Positions 12,464 through 24,068 of a DNA stretch of 64,000 nucleotides are shown here, piece after piece. The position numbers were made by a program, and so were the translations under genes. Below the pieces are notes generated by a model. It was not told where the DNA came from. It worked only from the letters and a program-made list of their open reading frames with translations, and did not search any database. Every line of letters starts with the position of its first letter. Positions within the stretch are counted from its first letter, which is position 1. This DNA comes from Pseudacidovorax sp. NFM-22. GTDB taxonomy: Bacteria; Pseudomonadota; Gammaproteobacteria; Burkholderiales; Burkholderiaceae_C. The stretch lies in NCBI RefSeq assembly GCF_021401245.1, contig NZ_JACBFY010000003.1, positions 620,001 to 684,000 of the forward strand. The letters are read 5' to 3'.

Positions 12464-13403
12464 TCCTGCGCGCTCGGCGCGGCGCGGCCTGACGCATGGC
12501 CGCGCCGTGGCCCTGATGGTGCTGGTCACGCTCATGTGGGCGACGGCCGGCGTCGTCACCCGCCAGCTGGAGCGGGCGGCCAGCTTCGAGGTCACCTTCT
12601 GGCGCAGCTTCTTCACGCTGCTGGCCATGGTGCTGATCCTCGGTGCGTGGCGCGGGCGTGGTCTCTGGCGCAGCCTGCGCGAGGGCGGACGTCACCTCTG
12701 GATCTCCGGCGCCTGCTGGAGCGTGATGTTCACCGCCTTCATGGTGGCGCTCACGCTGACCACGACGGCCAACGTGCTGGTCACGCTGGCCACCGGGCCG
12801 CTGCTCGCGGCCCTGGCAGCGCGCCTCTTCATCGGCCACCGCCTGCCGGCGCGCACCTGGGCGGCCATTGCCGTGGCCGGTGCGGGCATCGCCTGGATGT
12901 ATGGCGCGCAGATCGGCGACGACGGCGCGCTGGCGGGCACGCTGGTGGCCCTGTGCGTGCCCATCGCCGGGGCTTGCCACTGGACCAACGTGCAGCAGGC
13001 TCATGCCAGCGGGGCTGACGTCGATCTCCTGCCAGCCGTGCTCATCGGGGCTGCCATCTCGGCCGCCTGCACGCTGCCGCTGGCCTGGCCCTTCACGGCC
13101 AGCGGACGCGACCTGGCGCTGCTGGGCTTCCTGGGCGTGTTCCAGCTCGCCATTCCCTGCATGTTGTCGATGATGGCCGCGGGCGTGCTCAAGGCGCCCG
13201 AGGTGGCGCTGCTGGCCCTGCTGGAAGTGCTCTTCGGCATCGCACTCGCCTGGGTCGGGGCGGGCGAGGTGCCGGCGCCGACGGTGTTCAGCGGCGGCTT
13301 GCTGGTGATCGGTGCGCTGGTGGCCAACGAATGGCTGGGTTGGCGCGCAGCGCGTGGGCCGCGTTGATCCTCACTGGCGCGGTGTGAGCGCGCAGCAAAA
13401 GAA

Positions 13404-13424
13404 AAGGGGGCGGAATGCCCCCTT
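13404..13424. terminator. Bidirectional intrinsic terminator
   Basis: An 8-bp perfect stem, AAGGGGGC (13404-13411) with GCCCCCTT (13417-13424), has a 5-base loop. It is flanked by an A-rich run on the left (giving Ts for the minus strand) and by CTTTT on the right. It separates convergent genes. Confidence 0.85.
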
Positions 13425-13483
13425 CGTGCTTTTGGCGCCCTGGTCGCCCTTCAAGTGCGACCACGGCGCTTCTCAGCCTCGTC

Positions 13484-13885
13484 TCAAGGACGGGCAACCT
13501 TCCACGCACCGTTGAGCATGCCTTCGCCGGTGCGGTCGCCCGGCTTGGCGTCCTTCGACCAGTAGTAGAGCGGCCAGCCGTTGTAGGCCCACTGCTTGCT
13601 GCCGTCATCGCGCATCACGATGGTGTAGCCGCCCATGGGCTTGGGATCGGCCGGGGCCATCAGCGGCGGCCAGTTGGTGGCGCACTGGGCATTGCACATC
13701 GACTTGCCGCTGTTCTGCGCATCGCGGGCGAAGGTGTAGAGCGTCTTGCCGTTCGGGCCGATCAGCACGCCGTCCACGGTGCGGGTGGGCATGTCGGGCG
13801 CCGGGGTGGTGGCGCAGCCGGCGAGCAGTGCGGCCAGTGCGAGGGCGGGCACGCCGATCAGGGTGGTCTTCTTCATGGCAATCAT
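13484..13885 (-). CDS. Secreted lipoprotein with Lipoprotein_15 (COG4315) repeats
   Basis: A 133-residue protein with a lipoprotein signal (MKKTTLIGVPALALAALLAGC; lipobox LLAGC near residue 24). The mature part has the COG4315 pattern of Y-x-[FWY]-x-x-D type repeats, for example GKTLYTFARDAQNSGKSMC and NGWPLYYWSKDAKPGDRTG. The function of the family is unknown; it occurs often beside ECF sigma or redox genes. ATG at 13885 is well placed behind AGGAGA. It lies downstream of the sigma/anti-sigma pair on the same strand but has its own binding site and a 93-base gap. Confidence 0.85.
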   Translation of the reverse strand: MIAMKKTTLIGVPALALAALLAGCATTPAPDMPTRTVDGVLIGPNGKTLYTFARDAQNSGKSMCNAQCATNWPPLMAPADPKPMGGYTIVMRDDGSKQWAYNGWPLYYWSKDAKPGDRTGEGMLNGAWKVARP

Positions 13886-13978
13886 GCGGTTCTCCTGGTT
13901 GAACGAAAGACAGCGGGACGAGTGTAGGAAGGGGGGCGGGGCCTGGCGCGTAGGCGCAGGGCGAATTCGGTGCCTGCC

Positions 13979-14710
13979 TCACAGCTGCCCATGGACTGTT
14001 TGCGCCAGCGCAAGCAGGCGGTCGCGGCCGAGGGGCGCGCTCAGCGCATAGCCGAAGCCGTCGTCCACCCAATAGAAGGTCGACAGCTGTGGGCCGGCTT
14101 CGAAGCGGAAGGCGGCGCCCCTGGCTTCGGGTGTGCCGGCATCGAGCTGCCCGAGGTAGAGCGTCAGGCGCTGACCTTCGGCGTTCTGGTACATGAACTG
14201 CGCCCGCGCGCCCGCCGTGCCCGGCAGCAGGCGGCCGCCGACCAGCGCGTAGCCTTGCGATGCCAGGTCAGGCAGTTTCAGGGGCCGATCCAGCCGGCGC
14301 GACAGCCACTGCACCAGGTGCTGTTCCTCGGCGGCACCGACCTCGACCGGATGGCGCTTCTCGGGCACGTAGAGGCTGTAGGCCACGGCGGCTTCGCGGA
14401 CGAAGCTGTGCAGGGGCGGCGCCTGGGTTGCGGCCATGGTGTGCCCGCCGGTGGCACCTTGCAGTCCATTGGCCGACCAGCCAGCGCCGAAGGCGAGCAC
14501 GACGGCGGCGGCCATGCCGCTCCATCGCAGCGCCTGGGCTTGGCGACGCTTGCGCGCCACGGCTTCTTCGAATGCCTTGGCGGCGGCCAGGAGGCCGGGG
14601 GGCGGGGCTTCCTCCAGCACCGGCGCGTGAAGCTGCCGCAGCTGCTGGCGCAGGCGATCCCATTCCTCGTCAGGAGAATGGTGCGTTGGTGGCGGGGCGG
14701 GGCGGTTCAT
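13979..14710 (-). CDS. Membrane anti-sigma factor
   Basis: Probable inner-membrane protein that holds the neighbouring ECF sigma factor inactive. With the ATG at 14710 it has 243 residues: a cytoplasmic N-terminal part rich in charged residues (SPDEEWDRLRQQLRQLHAP), one membrane helix (about 63-83, WSGMAAAVVLAFGAGWSANGL), and a periplasmic domain ending LLALAQTVHGQL. It is 16 bases after the sigma gene in the same operon. The longer frame from 14776 would run into the sigma gene and was not chosen. No zinc-binding HxxxCxxC motif is visible. Confidence 0.8.
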   Translation of the reverse strand: MNRPAPPPTHHSPDEEWDRLRQQLRQLHAPVLEEAPPPGLLAAAKAFEEAVARKRRQAQALRWSGMAAAVVLAFGAGWSANGLQGATGGHTMAATQAPPLHSFVREAAVAYSLYVPEKRHPVEVGAAEEQHLVQWLSRRLDRPLKLPDLASQGYALVGGRLLPGTAGARAQFMYQNAEGQRLTLYLGQLDAGTPEARGAAFRFEAGPQLSTFYWVDDGFGYALSAPLGRDRLLALAQTVHGQL

Positions 14711-14726
14711 GGCGCGGGTCGTGGGC

Positions 14727-15251
14727 TCATTTGAGGCGCCGCAGGGCAGGGCGGCCGCTGGGGCCTGTGCCGGCACGCTCGGGCGGATGGCCGTCCATGA
14801 GCTGGCGCAGCCGCTCGCGGGCGCGGGACAGCCGCGACATCACAGTCCCGATGGGCACGCCGAGCACGCGGCCGATCTCGGCATAGGAGAGGTCTTCCAG
14901 CGCAGCCAGCAGCAGGACCGCACGCTGTTCGTCGGGCAGCAGCAACAGGCAGCGCTGGAGGTCGAGCGATCCGTCGGCTGCCGCGGACATGGCCGCGGGT
15001 TCCGCTTCCAGCGCGTCGATATCCACCGCAGGTGCCGGCGCCCGCCGCAGCTGGCTGGCGTGCAGGTTGTGCATCAGGGTGAACAGCCAGGCCCGCAGGT
15101 CGGTGCCCGGCGTCCACAGCGACCACTTGTGGCAGGCGCGTTCCAGCGTGTCCTGCACCAGGTCATCGGCGGCCCAGGCATCGCCCGTCAACGCGCGGGC
15201 GTAGCGCCGCAGGGCGGGGATCTGGCCGACGATGGCGTGGGAGGCGCTCAT
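14727..15251 (-). CDS. ECF RNA polymerase sigma factor, RpoE-like
   Basis: Alternative sigma factor of 174 residues with region 2 (ALTGDAWAADDLVQDTLERACHKW, LRAWLFTLMHNLH) and region 4 (LSYAEIGRVLGVPIGTVMSRLSRARERLRQ). The ATG at 15251 is preferred over one at 15260, because an ECF-type promoter ends at 15262 and would start the RNA near 15255. That layout suggests autoregulation and a nearly leaderless message. It is in an operon with the membrane anti-sigma gene. Confidence 0.88.
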   Translation of the reverse strand: MSASHAIVGQIPALRRYARALTGDAWAADDLVQDTLERACHKWSLWTPGTDLRAWLFTLMHNLHASQLRRAPAPAVDIDALEAEPAAMSAAADGSLDLQRCLLLLPDEQRAVLLLAALEDLSYAEIGRVLGVPIGTVMSRLSRARERLRQLMDGHPPERAGTGPSGRPALRRLK

Positions 15252-15261
15252 TGACTGCATG

Positions 15262-15287
15262 AACGCCAGCGCATCGCGGTTTATTCC
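15262..15287 (-). promoter_or_regulatory. ECF-type promoter of the sigma/anti-sigma operon
   Basis: Read on the minus strand: GGAAT (15287-15283), 17 bases, then CGTT (15265-15262). This matches the usual ECF -35/-10 pattern and sits directly before the sigma start, so the sigma factor probably transcribes its own operon. Confidence 0.65.
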
Positions 15288-15297
15288 AGGCGGGTCG

Positions 15298-15324
15298 AAA
15301 AAAATGTGTAGGCGCGGTGCCTAC
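15298..15324 (-). terminator. Intrinsic terminator of smpB
   Basis: On the minus strand GTAGGC (15324-15319) pairs with GCCTAC (15313-15308) over a 5-base loop, followed by ACAT and seven Ts (15304-15298). It isolates smpB from the sigma operon just downstream. Confidence 0.85.
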
Positions 15325-15366
15325 CCGCTGGATTCGCGCTGGCGCGCATCCGCCCGTCCGGCCGCC

Positions 15367-15846
15367 TCAGCGGTTGTGCACCTTGAGCGCCCGCTCGACC
15401 TCGCGTTTGCCTTCGCGGTCCTTGATGGTGTCGCGCTTGTCGTGCTCGGCCTTGCCCTTGGCCAGGGCGATCTCGCATTTGACCTTGCCGGCCTTCCAGT
15501 GCAGGTTGAGCGGCACCAGCGTGTAGCCCTTCTGCTCGACCTTGCCGGTCAGGCGTCGGATCTCTTCCTTGTGCAGCAGCAGCTTCTTGGTGCGGATGGC
15601 GTCGGGGTTGACGTGGGTCGATGCGCTCTTGAGGGGGTTGATCTGGCAGCCGACGATGAACATCTCGCCGTCGCGGATCATCACGTAGCCGTCGGTCAGT
15701 TGCACCTTGCCTTCGCGCAGTGCCTTGACCTCCCAGCCTTCGAGCACCATGCCGGCCTCGTGACGCTCCTCGAAGAAGTAGTTGTACGCCGCCTTCTTGT
15801 TGTCGGCGATACGGGGATTGGTGTTGTCCTGCTTTTTGTTGGCCAT
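15367..15846 (-). CDS. smpB: SsrA-binding protein SmpB
   Basis: Binds tmRNA and delivers it to stalled ribosomes in trans-translation. 159 residues, normal length. Motifs seen: [35 protein letters not shown], and a basic C-terminal tail ([26 protein letters not shown]) that mimics mRNA in the ribosome. It is divergent from ratA, with 62 bases between the start codons. Confidence 0.96.
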   Translation of the reverse strand: MANKKQDNTNPRIADNKKAAYNYFFEERHEAGMVLEGWEVKALREGKVQLTDGYVMIRDGEMFIVGCQINPLKSASTHVNPDAIRTKKLLLHKEEIRRLTGKVEQKGYTLVPLNLHWKAGKVKCEIALAKGKAEHDKRDTIKDREGKREVERALKVHNR

Positions 15847-15908
15847 GTGGATTCCATTTGGGGGCGCATGGCATTCCTACAATCGGCCCGCACACACGTG
15901 CAGATTCT

Positions 15909-16367
15909 ATGAAAAGTGTCCATAAGTCCGTCCTGATCTGGTACAGCGCCACCGAGATGTATGACCTGGTGACCGATGTGGCCCGCTACCCCGAGTTCCT
16001 TCCCTGGTGCGATCGGGCCCAGGTGATCGAGCAGGACGAGGCAGGCATGACGGCCGAAGTCGGCCTCGCCTTCGGCGGCATCCGCCAAAGCTTCACCACG
16101 CGCAACACCCATGTGCCCGGCCGCGAGGTGCAACTCAAGCTCGTCAAGGGGCCGTTCTCGCAACTCGAAGGCATCTGGAAGTTCGCCCCCGTCGGCCAGG
16201 AGGGTGAACGGGCCTGCCGCGTCACGCTGGACCTGAACTACGGCTTCGACAACTTCGCGCTGCAGGCGCTGGTGGGGCCGGTGTTCGACAAGATCGCATC
16301 GACGCTGGTCGAGGCTTTCGTCAAACGGGCCGAGCAGGTCTACGGCGAGGGCGGCCCGGCCGCATGA
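15909..16367 (+). CDS. ratA: RatA/Coq10-family START-domain protein
   Basis: A 152-residue START-like protein of the RatA family, called a ribosome-association toxin in E. coli but also related to the ubiquinone-binding Coq10. Motifs: SVLIWYSATEMYDLVTDVARYPEFLPWCDRA near the start and FDKIASTLVEAFVKRAEQVYG at the end. ATG at 15909 is chosen over an upstream frame extension. TACAAT at 15878-15883 is a likely -10 box. Its stop overlaps the start of rnfH (ATGA), the usual ratA-ratB/rnfH pair beside smpB. Confidence 0.9.
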   Translation: MKSVHKSVLIWYSATEMYDLVTDVARYPEFLPWCDRAQVIEQDEAGMTAEVGLAFGGIRQSFTTRNTHVPGREVQLKLVKGPFSQLEGIWKFAPVGQEGERACRVTLDLNYGFDNFALQALVGPVFDKIASTLVEAFVKRAEQVYGEGGPAA

Positions 16368-16693
16368 TCGACATCGTCGTGTGCTGGTCTGCCGCGCCGC
16401 GACAGGTGGGCGAGCAGCGGTTGCAAGTTGCCGAAGGCTCGACGGTGCGCGAGGCGGCCGCCGCAAGCGCCGTGGGCGAGCAGTGGCCCGCCTGGGCCCA
16501 TGAAGCCAGCCCTGGCATCTGGGGGCGAGCGGTGACCTGGGAGACGCCATTGCGTCCTGGAGACCGTGTCGAGCTGTGCCGGCCTCTGCTGGTGGACCCG
16601 AAGGTGGCGCGGCGCGAACGCTTTCAACGGCAAGGTTCGCGGACGGCCGGGCTGTTTGCCAAGCGACGGCAGGGCGCCAAGGCGGGCTACTGA
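16364..16693 (+). CDS. RnfH-family ubiquitin-like protein
   Basis: A 109-residue beta-grasp protein of the RnfH (RatB/YfjF) family, beginning MIDIVVCWSAAPRQVGEQRLQV and carrying RVELCRPLLVDPKVARRER, the usual family signature. The function is not established. It overlaps ratA by 4 bases, so the two are co-translated. The basic C-terminus (LFAKRRQGAKAGY) is typical. Confidence 0.85.
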   Translation: MIDIVVCWSAAPRQVGEQRLQVAEGSTVREAAAASAVGEQWPAWAHEASPGIWGRAVTWETPLRPGDRVELCRPLLVDPKVARRERFQRQGSRTAGLFAKRRQGAKAGY

Positions 16694-16760
16694 GGCCCAC
16701 GGGCTCGCGCTTCGCCCGCGCGGACGCCGATGCGCCGGTGGCGCATCCCTGCGGCGGACT

Positions 16761-18781
<2,021 letters not shown>

Positions 18782-18796
18782 TCCAGCTGCGTGCTA

Positions 18797-18826
18797 AAAA
18801 GGGCCAGATTGTTCTGGCCCTTTTTT
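18797..18826 (+). terminator. Terminator of guaB
   Basis: AAAAGGGCCAG (18797-18807) pairs with CTGGCCCTTTT over the loop ATTGTT, and the arm ends in a run of six or more Ts. It separates guaB from the toxin-antitoxin pair. Confidence 0.9.
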
Positions 18827-18841
18827 CTTCGCCGGTTAGAA

Positions 18842-18861
18842 TATGGTCCGAATTCTCCATA
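18842..18861. promoter_or_regulatory. Probable operator of the toxin-antitoxin pair
   Basis: The arms TATGG (18842-18846) and CCATA (18857-18861) flank 10 bases including GAATTC. They lie just behind a -10-like TAGAAT (18837-18842) and 17 bases before the antitoxin start. Phd-type antitoxins bind such palindromes to repress their own operon; here this is inference. Confidence 0.45.
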
Positions 18862-18878
18862 GACGGGCCAGATTCGAC

Positions 18879-19223
18879 ATGCACACCGTCCCCATCCACC
18901 AAGCCAAGAGCCAGCTTTCCGAACTGATCCGCGCCGTCGAGAACGGCGAGGAGGTCGTGCTGACGCGCCACGGCAAGCGGGTGATCCGGCTGATCAAGGA
19001 GCCCGAGTCGGTGCAGCCCAGCATCGAGGCGCGGCGCCAGGCCATCGTGGCAGAGCTGCAGGCCCTGCGCGCCAAGGTGGCCGCGACGGCAGTGGAGCAG
19101 GGCGCTGGCTTCGACCTGCTGTGGCAGCAGCACGAGGCCGCCCAGGCAGCGCGCACGGGGTCGTGGGTCAAGAGCGACCTTCCCACCGCCGAGCACCCGA
19201 AGGACGACGATGCTGGTCATTGA
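18879..19223 (+). CDS. Phd/YefM-family antitoxin
   Basis: A 114-residue type II antitoxin of the prevent-host-death family. The DNA-binding N-terminal part reads MHTVPIHQAKSQLSELIRAVENGEEVVLTRHGKRVIRLI. The C-terminal half (about 45-114) is charged and probably wraps the toxin. ATG at 18879 is preferred to an upstream in-frame ATG at 18843, which lies in the operator. The 3' end overlaps the PIN-toxin gene by 14 bases, the usual antitoxin-toxin layout. Confidence 0.88.
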   Translation: MHTVPIHQAKSQLSELIRAVENGEEVVLTRHGKRVIRLIKEPESVQPSIEARRQAIVAELQALRAKVAATAVEQGAGFDLLWQQHEAAQAARTGSWVKSDLPTAEHPKDDDAGH

Positions 19224-19626
19224 CGCCTCGGCCTTCACCCGCTGGGCCTTCCCGGCCGAAGGCAGCGACCGCGTGTCGCAGGCGCTGATCCGCGTCATGA
19301 CCGAGGAAGAAAGCGCCACCAGCGCCGCCACCTTCCCGCTCGATGTGCTCCAGGCCACCGGTTGCGCGCTGGCCACCGGCCGGTTCACGACGGCCGTCCA
19401 CCAGCATGTGCTGCGGCTGCTGAGCCGGCTGCCGGTGGCCCTGGCGCCCATGCGCATCTCGCCGCTGGAGTTCTGGACCTGGGCGGAGTCGATGCAGCTC
19501 GGCCCTCACGATGCGGCCTACCTCAAGTTGGCCGTCGACCTCAAGGCGCCGCTGGTCACCATGGCGCCTGCGCTGCACCGCGCCTGCCTTCAACTGGACC
19601 ATCCCGTCATCACCGACCTGACCTGA
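19210..19626 (+). CDS. PIN-domain (VapC-like) toxin with an incomplete acidic site
   Basis: A 138-residue PIN-domain protein, the probable RNase toxin partner of the upstream antitoxin. The first acidic residue is present (VIDAS, D5) and a later one at D101 ([12 protein letters not shown]). The usual second-site Glu appears as Asp (PLDVLQ, D45). The family's T-x-D-x-x-L position reads TMAPAL, so the Asp is replaced by Ala. Activity may be reduced or lost. It lies between guaB and guaA and ends 44 bases before the guaA start. Confidence 0.8.
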   Translation: MLVIDASAFTRWAFPAEGSDRVSQALIRVMTEEESATSAATFPLDVLQATGCALATGRFTTAVHQHVLRLLSRLPVALAPMRISPLEFWTWAESMQLGPHDAAYLKLAVDLKAPLVTMAPALHRACLQLDHPVITDLT

Positions 19627-19670
19627 CGCGGCGCCCACGCGGCCGCATCTCCCTTCTTTCGGAGCCCACC

Positions 19671-21290
<1,620 letters not shown>

Positions 21291-21308
21291 AATCGGGTTC
21301 TTCGGAGA

Positions 21309-21386
21309 CTATCGTCAGCTATCCAGAAGTCGTCGTAACGTGTTGATTCAGAAGCAAATATGTCACGGCAGCTATCGGAGCCTATC
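21309..21386. repeat. Paired CTATC repeats behind guaA
   Basis: CTATC occurs at 21309 and 21319, and again at 21372 and 21382, so each pair is spaced 10 bases (one helical turn). They lie between the guaA end and the integrase gene and could be integrase or accessory-protein binding sites. That role is inferred. Confidence 0.45.
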
Positions 21387-21466
21387 GCCGGCCAGCAGAA
21401 CAAGTTGGCGGTAAAGCTGACGGTCAATTTCCGATCCGGTCTCAGACCCACTCATTGATGATCGGC

Positions 21467-21567
21467 GCTTTTTCCGTCTTGACGGTAAAAAGCACCTCCG
21501 GAACTCAGTATCCATGCGGGTTTCCGGGCATCGACAGGTTTCCTAGCCCTTGACGGTAAAAACCGTC
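21467..21567. repeat. Inverted and direct repeats before the integrase gene
   Basis: CTTGACGGTAAAAA is present twice, at 21478-21491 and 21549-21562. The first copy lies in an inverted repeat: GCTTTTTCCGTC at 21467-21478 mirrors GACGGTAAAAAGC at 21481-21493, with one unpaired base. The second forms GACGGT-AAAA-ACCGTC (21552-21567). It ends 7 bases before the ribosome binding site of the integrase. These could be operator or recombination sites. Confidence 0.6.
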
Positions 21568-21588
21568 TTGAACAGGAGGAAAACCTCG

Positions 21589-22845
21589 ATGCTCACCGAC
21601 ACCGCGCTGCGCAACCTCAAGCCTAAGTCCTTGACTTACAAGGCTTCCGACCGTGACGGTATGTATGTGACGGTATCGCCGGCCGGCACTATCGCGTTCC
21701 GCTACGATTACCGTCTCAACGGCCGCCGGGAGACCCTGACCATCGGCCGCTATGGGCCGGCCGGCATCACGCTGGCCATGGCCCGCGAGAAGCTGCTGGA
21801 CGCCAAGCGGGCCATCGCCGAGGGCCGGTCCCCGGCAATGGAGAAGCAGCGCGAGAAGCGCCGCCTGTCCGCTGGTCAGAACTTCGGCGACATGACGCTG
21901 CGCTGGATGGCCGACGCGCGCATGGCCGACAGCACCCGAGCGATGCGCAAGCACATCGTCGATCGGGACATCCTGCCGGCGTTCAGGAATCGACTGCTCA
22001 CCGAGATCAGCGCCGATGACCTGCGCGCGCTGTGCGGCAAGGTGAAGGCGCGCGGCGCGCCCGCCACCGCAGTCCATGTCCGCGACATCGTGAAGCAGGT
22101 CTACGCGTTCGCCATCCTGCACGGCGAGAAGGTGGACAACCCGGCCAACGACGTGGGCGCGGCGTCGATCGCGACCTTCGTGCCGAAGGACCGGGCGCTG
22201 TCGCCGGCCGAGATCCGGCTGGCCTTCCACCAGTTGGAGTCCATCGCGACCTACCCGACGATTCGGCTGGCCCTGCGCATGGTCCTGCTGACGCTGGTAC
22301 GCAAGAGCGAGCTGATCGAGGCGACCTGGAGCGAAGTGGATTTCGAGAAAGCCACGTGGACGATCCCGAAGCAGCGCATGAAGGGCCGCAACCCGCACGT
22401 GGTCTACCTGTCGCGGCAGGCGCTGGACATCTTCGTGGCGCTGCACACATGTGCGGCCGGATCGAAGTTCGTGCTGCCCTCGCGCTACGAGCCCACGCGC
22501 TCCATGTCGCACGCGACCCTGAACCGGGTGACCCAGCTCATTGTCGAGCGTGCCAAGGCGGCCGGTCTGCCGCTGGAGCCGTTCACGGTGCATGACCTGC
22601 GCCGCACGGGCTCCACGCTGCTCAATGAGGTAGGCTTCAACGGGGACTGGATCGAGAAGTGCCTGGCGCACGAGGAAGGGCGCTCCTCGCGCTCGGTCTA
22701 CAACAAGGCCGAGTACGCCGAGCAGCGGCGCCACATGCTGCAGGAGTGGGCGGACATGGTCGATGCCTGGATCGATGGGCGCACCCATGTGCCGAAGCTG
22801 CTGCCGGACAACGTGGTGGTGCCGGTCCTCAGTGCGACGTTATAG
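21589..22845 (+). CDS. P4-type tyrosine integrase of the guaA island
   Basis: Site-specific recombinase of 418 residues expected to insert and excise the island. An N-terminal arm-binding domain of the DUF4102 type (LTDTALRNLKPKSLTYKASD) is followed by a SAM-like core-binding domain and the catalytic domain. Catalytic residues visible are Arg (LTLVRKSELIEATW), H-x-x-R (VHDLRRTGSTLL), His (CLAHEEG) and Tyr (VYNKAEYAEQ). ATG at 21589 is 8 bases behind AGGAGGA. It lies 300 bp behind guaA in the same orientation, as usual for islands using the guaA 3' end. Confidence 0.92.
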   Translation: MLTDTALRNLKPKSLTYKASDRDGMYVTVSPAGTIAFRYDYRLNGRRETLTIGRYGPAGITLAMAREKLLDAKRAIAEGRSPAMEKQREKRRLSAGQNFGDMTLRWMADARMADSTRAMRKHIVDRDILPAFRNRLLTEISADDLRALCGKVKARGAPATAVHVRDIVKQVYAFAILHGEKVDNPANDVGAASIATFVPKDRALSPAEIRLAFHQLESIATYPTIRLALRMVLLTLVRKSELIEATWSEVDFEKATWTIPKQRMKGRNPHVVYLSRQALDIFVALHTCAAGSKFVLPSRYEPTRSMSHATLNRVTQLIVERAKAAGLPLEPFTVHDLRRTGSTLLNEVGFNGDWIEKCLAHEEGRSSRSVYNKAEYAEQRRHMLQEWADMVDAWIDGRTHVPKLLPDNVVVPVLSATL

Positions 22846-22941
22846 GGGGGAGGGTCACACGATCGATCTCTTCGAGCCGGCGGCCGGAGCACGGCGGTCG
22901 ATTTGCTTTCGTTGCTGAAAGTCACTCAAGGTGATCTTTTC

Positions 22942-23121
22942 ATGGCTTATTTAAACCGCGGAAGCTCGGCGAGAGTTCACGAAAGCGGCATTTTGCTCGC
23001 CATGAGTGATCAGAATCCCGGAAAGCTGAACCGCCTGACGGCTGAACTGGGCGATACGCGCCTGGTCTCCACCCGCTGGCTGAGCGCGCACGGCTACTCC
23101 ATCAGCCTCGTCGCGCGCTAG
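22942..23121 (+). pseudogene. Truncated AbiEi-like antitoxin
   Basis: A 59-codon frame, MAYLNRGSSARVHESGILLA then MSDQNPGKLNRLTAELGDT, whose second half resembles the N-terminal winged-helix domain of AbiEi-family type IV antitoxins (about 200 aa). It stops with TAG directly after SLVAR, where family members usually continue with Tyr. The same frame runs on to 23346, but that sequence (GIDLAWLPVHDYAEDARLIAD and onward) no longer resembles the rest of an AbiEi protein as far as I can tell. Probably a remnant; no AbiEii toxin is present. Confidence 0.5.
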
Positions 23122-23411
23122 GTGGGTATCGATTTGGCCTGGCTGCCTGTGCATGACTATGCAGAGGACGCAAGGCTGATCGCGGACGCGCTCGCGTGGC
23201 TGGCCAACGCGCTGCGCGCCCGGCCTCTGCAACTGCAGGTGCAGACGTCAGCAGGGGAGGGGGCGAGGACAGTCACCCGGCTGGTGGCCAGACGCGGCCG
23301 TGCGTGCGTGCAGATGGTGCGATGGGTCTTGCCACTGCCAAGGTGATACAGGTTATGCCGGCGCGTACACGTTAGGGCGGACGCTGTGTACCCTTGCGGT
23401 GTGCGGCGGTC

Positions 23412-23798
23412 TTATCTCACCGGGCGGTACTGGCGCTGCCTCACGTCGGGGCCAATGGGAGTGCGGAGCTTCGCTGATCGCGAGTCCTGCTTGCGAGATT
23501 CGATCCAGGCCTCGACTTCTTCTAAGTCCCAGACGACGCAGCGGGGGGTGAGGCGGAAGCGTAGGGGGAATTCGCCGCGCTGCTCCATCTCGTAGATGGT
23601 GGTCTCGGCCAGGGGAACGATCTGGTGCAGTTCGTGGCGGCGGATCGTGCGGCGGAAAGGCAGCGGGGCGTTGGACGGGAACTGCGGGAGGTCACTGTAC
23701 CGTGCGGCACCAGGGTGCGGCAGGGCGGGGCTTCGCTCGGAAGACGGCGACGACGGCGTTTGCATAGTGGCAACCGTTAAGAGATCGTTGCCGCTCAT
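23412..23798 (-). CDS. AlpA-like phage/island regulator
   Basis: Small DNA-binding protein related to AlpA, which in P4-like elements activates the integrase or excision. The core is RRHELHQIVPLAETTIYEMEQRGEFP followed by VVWDLEEVEAWIESRK, an AlpA/MerR-like winged helix. The frame is open to 24011; ATG at 23798 gives 128 aa and ATG at 23765 gives 117 aa, and neither has a strong binding site. The variable N-terminal Pro/Ser-rich part looks unstructured. It lies on the opposite strand to the integrase, a common place for such regulators. Confidence 0.75.
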   Translation of the reverse strand: MSGNDLLTVATMQTPSSPSSERSPALPHPGAARYSDLPQFPSNAPLPFRRTIRRHELHQIVPLAETTIYEMEQRGEFPLRFRLTPRCVVWDLEEVEAWIESRKQDSRSAKLRTPIGPDVRQRQYRPVR

Positions 23799-23853
23799 GG
23801 TGGCTATCGAAGGTGATCGGAACAACCTGCTGGAGCGAAGCCTAGAGTGGGAT

Positions 23854-23877
23854 GGCCGTTTCAGACTGAAAGCGGCC
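23854..23877. repeat. Near-perfect palindrome upstream of the SIR2 gene
   Basis: GGCCGTTTCAG (23854-23864) mirrors CTGAAAGCGGCC (23866-23877) with one bulged base and a one-base centre. It lies between the alpA-like gene and the SIR2 gene and is followed by a TGAATGACTGC motif (from 23886) like the interspersed repeat found further right. Confidence 0.5.
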
Positions 23878-24068
23878 GGACACCCGTTAGCCGATGAATG
23901 ACTGCTGCTAGGAAACGCGGACAGTGGAAAGCTCAGCAATACGGGCAAGATTGCTTCGTTGTACTCTGTTGGGGCCTCAAGAGCATCAAGCTTTCCGAGT
24001 CCATCGGCCATTGCAAGTGCGGATGTGGCAGTATTTCGGGCTCCAACAAGAGCACGAGGGACAGGCGA

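Noticed and set aside
23843-23853. GAGTGGGATGG as second attachment site
   Set aside because: Only eight bases match the guaA end; too short to call attR.
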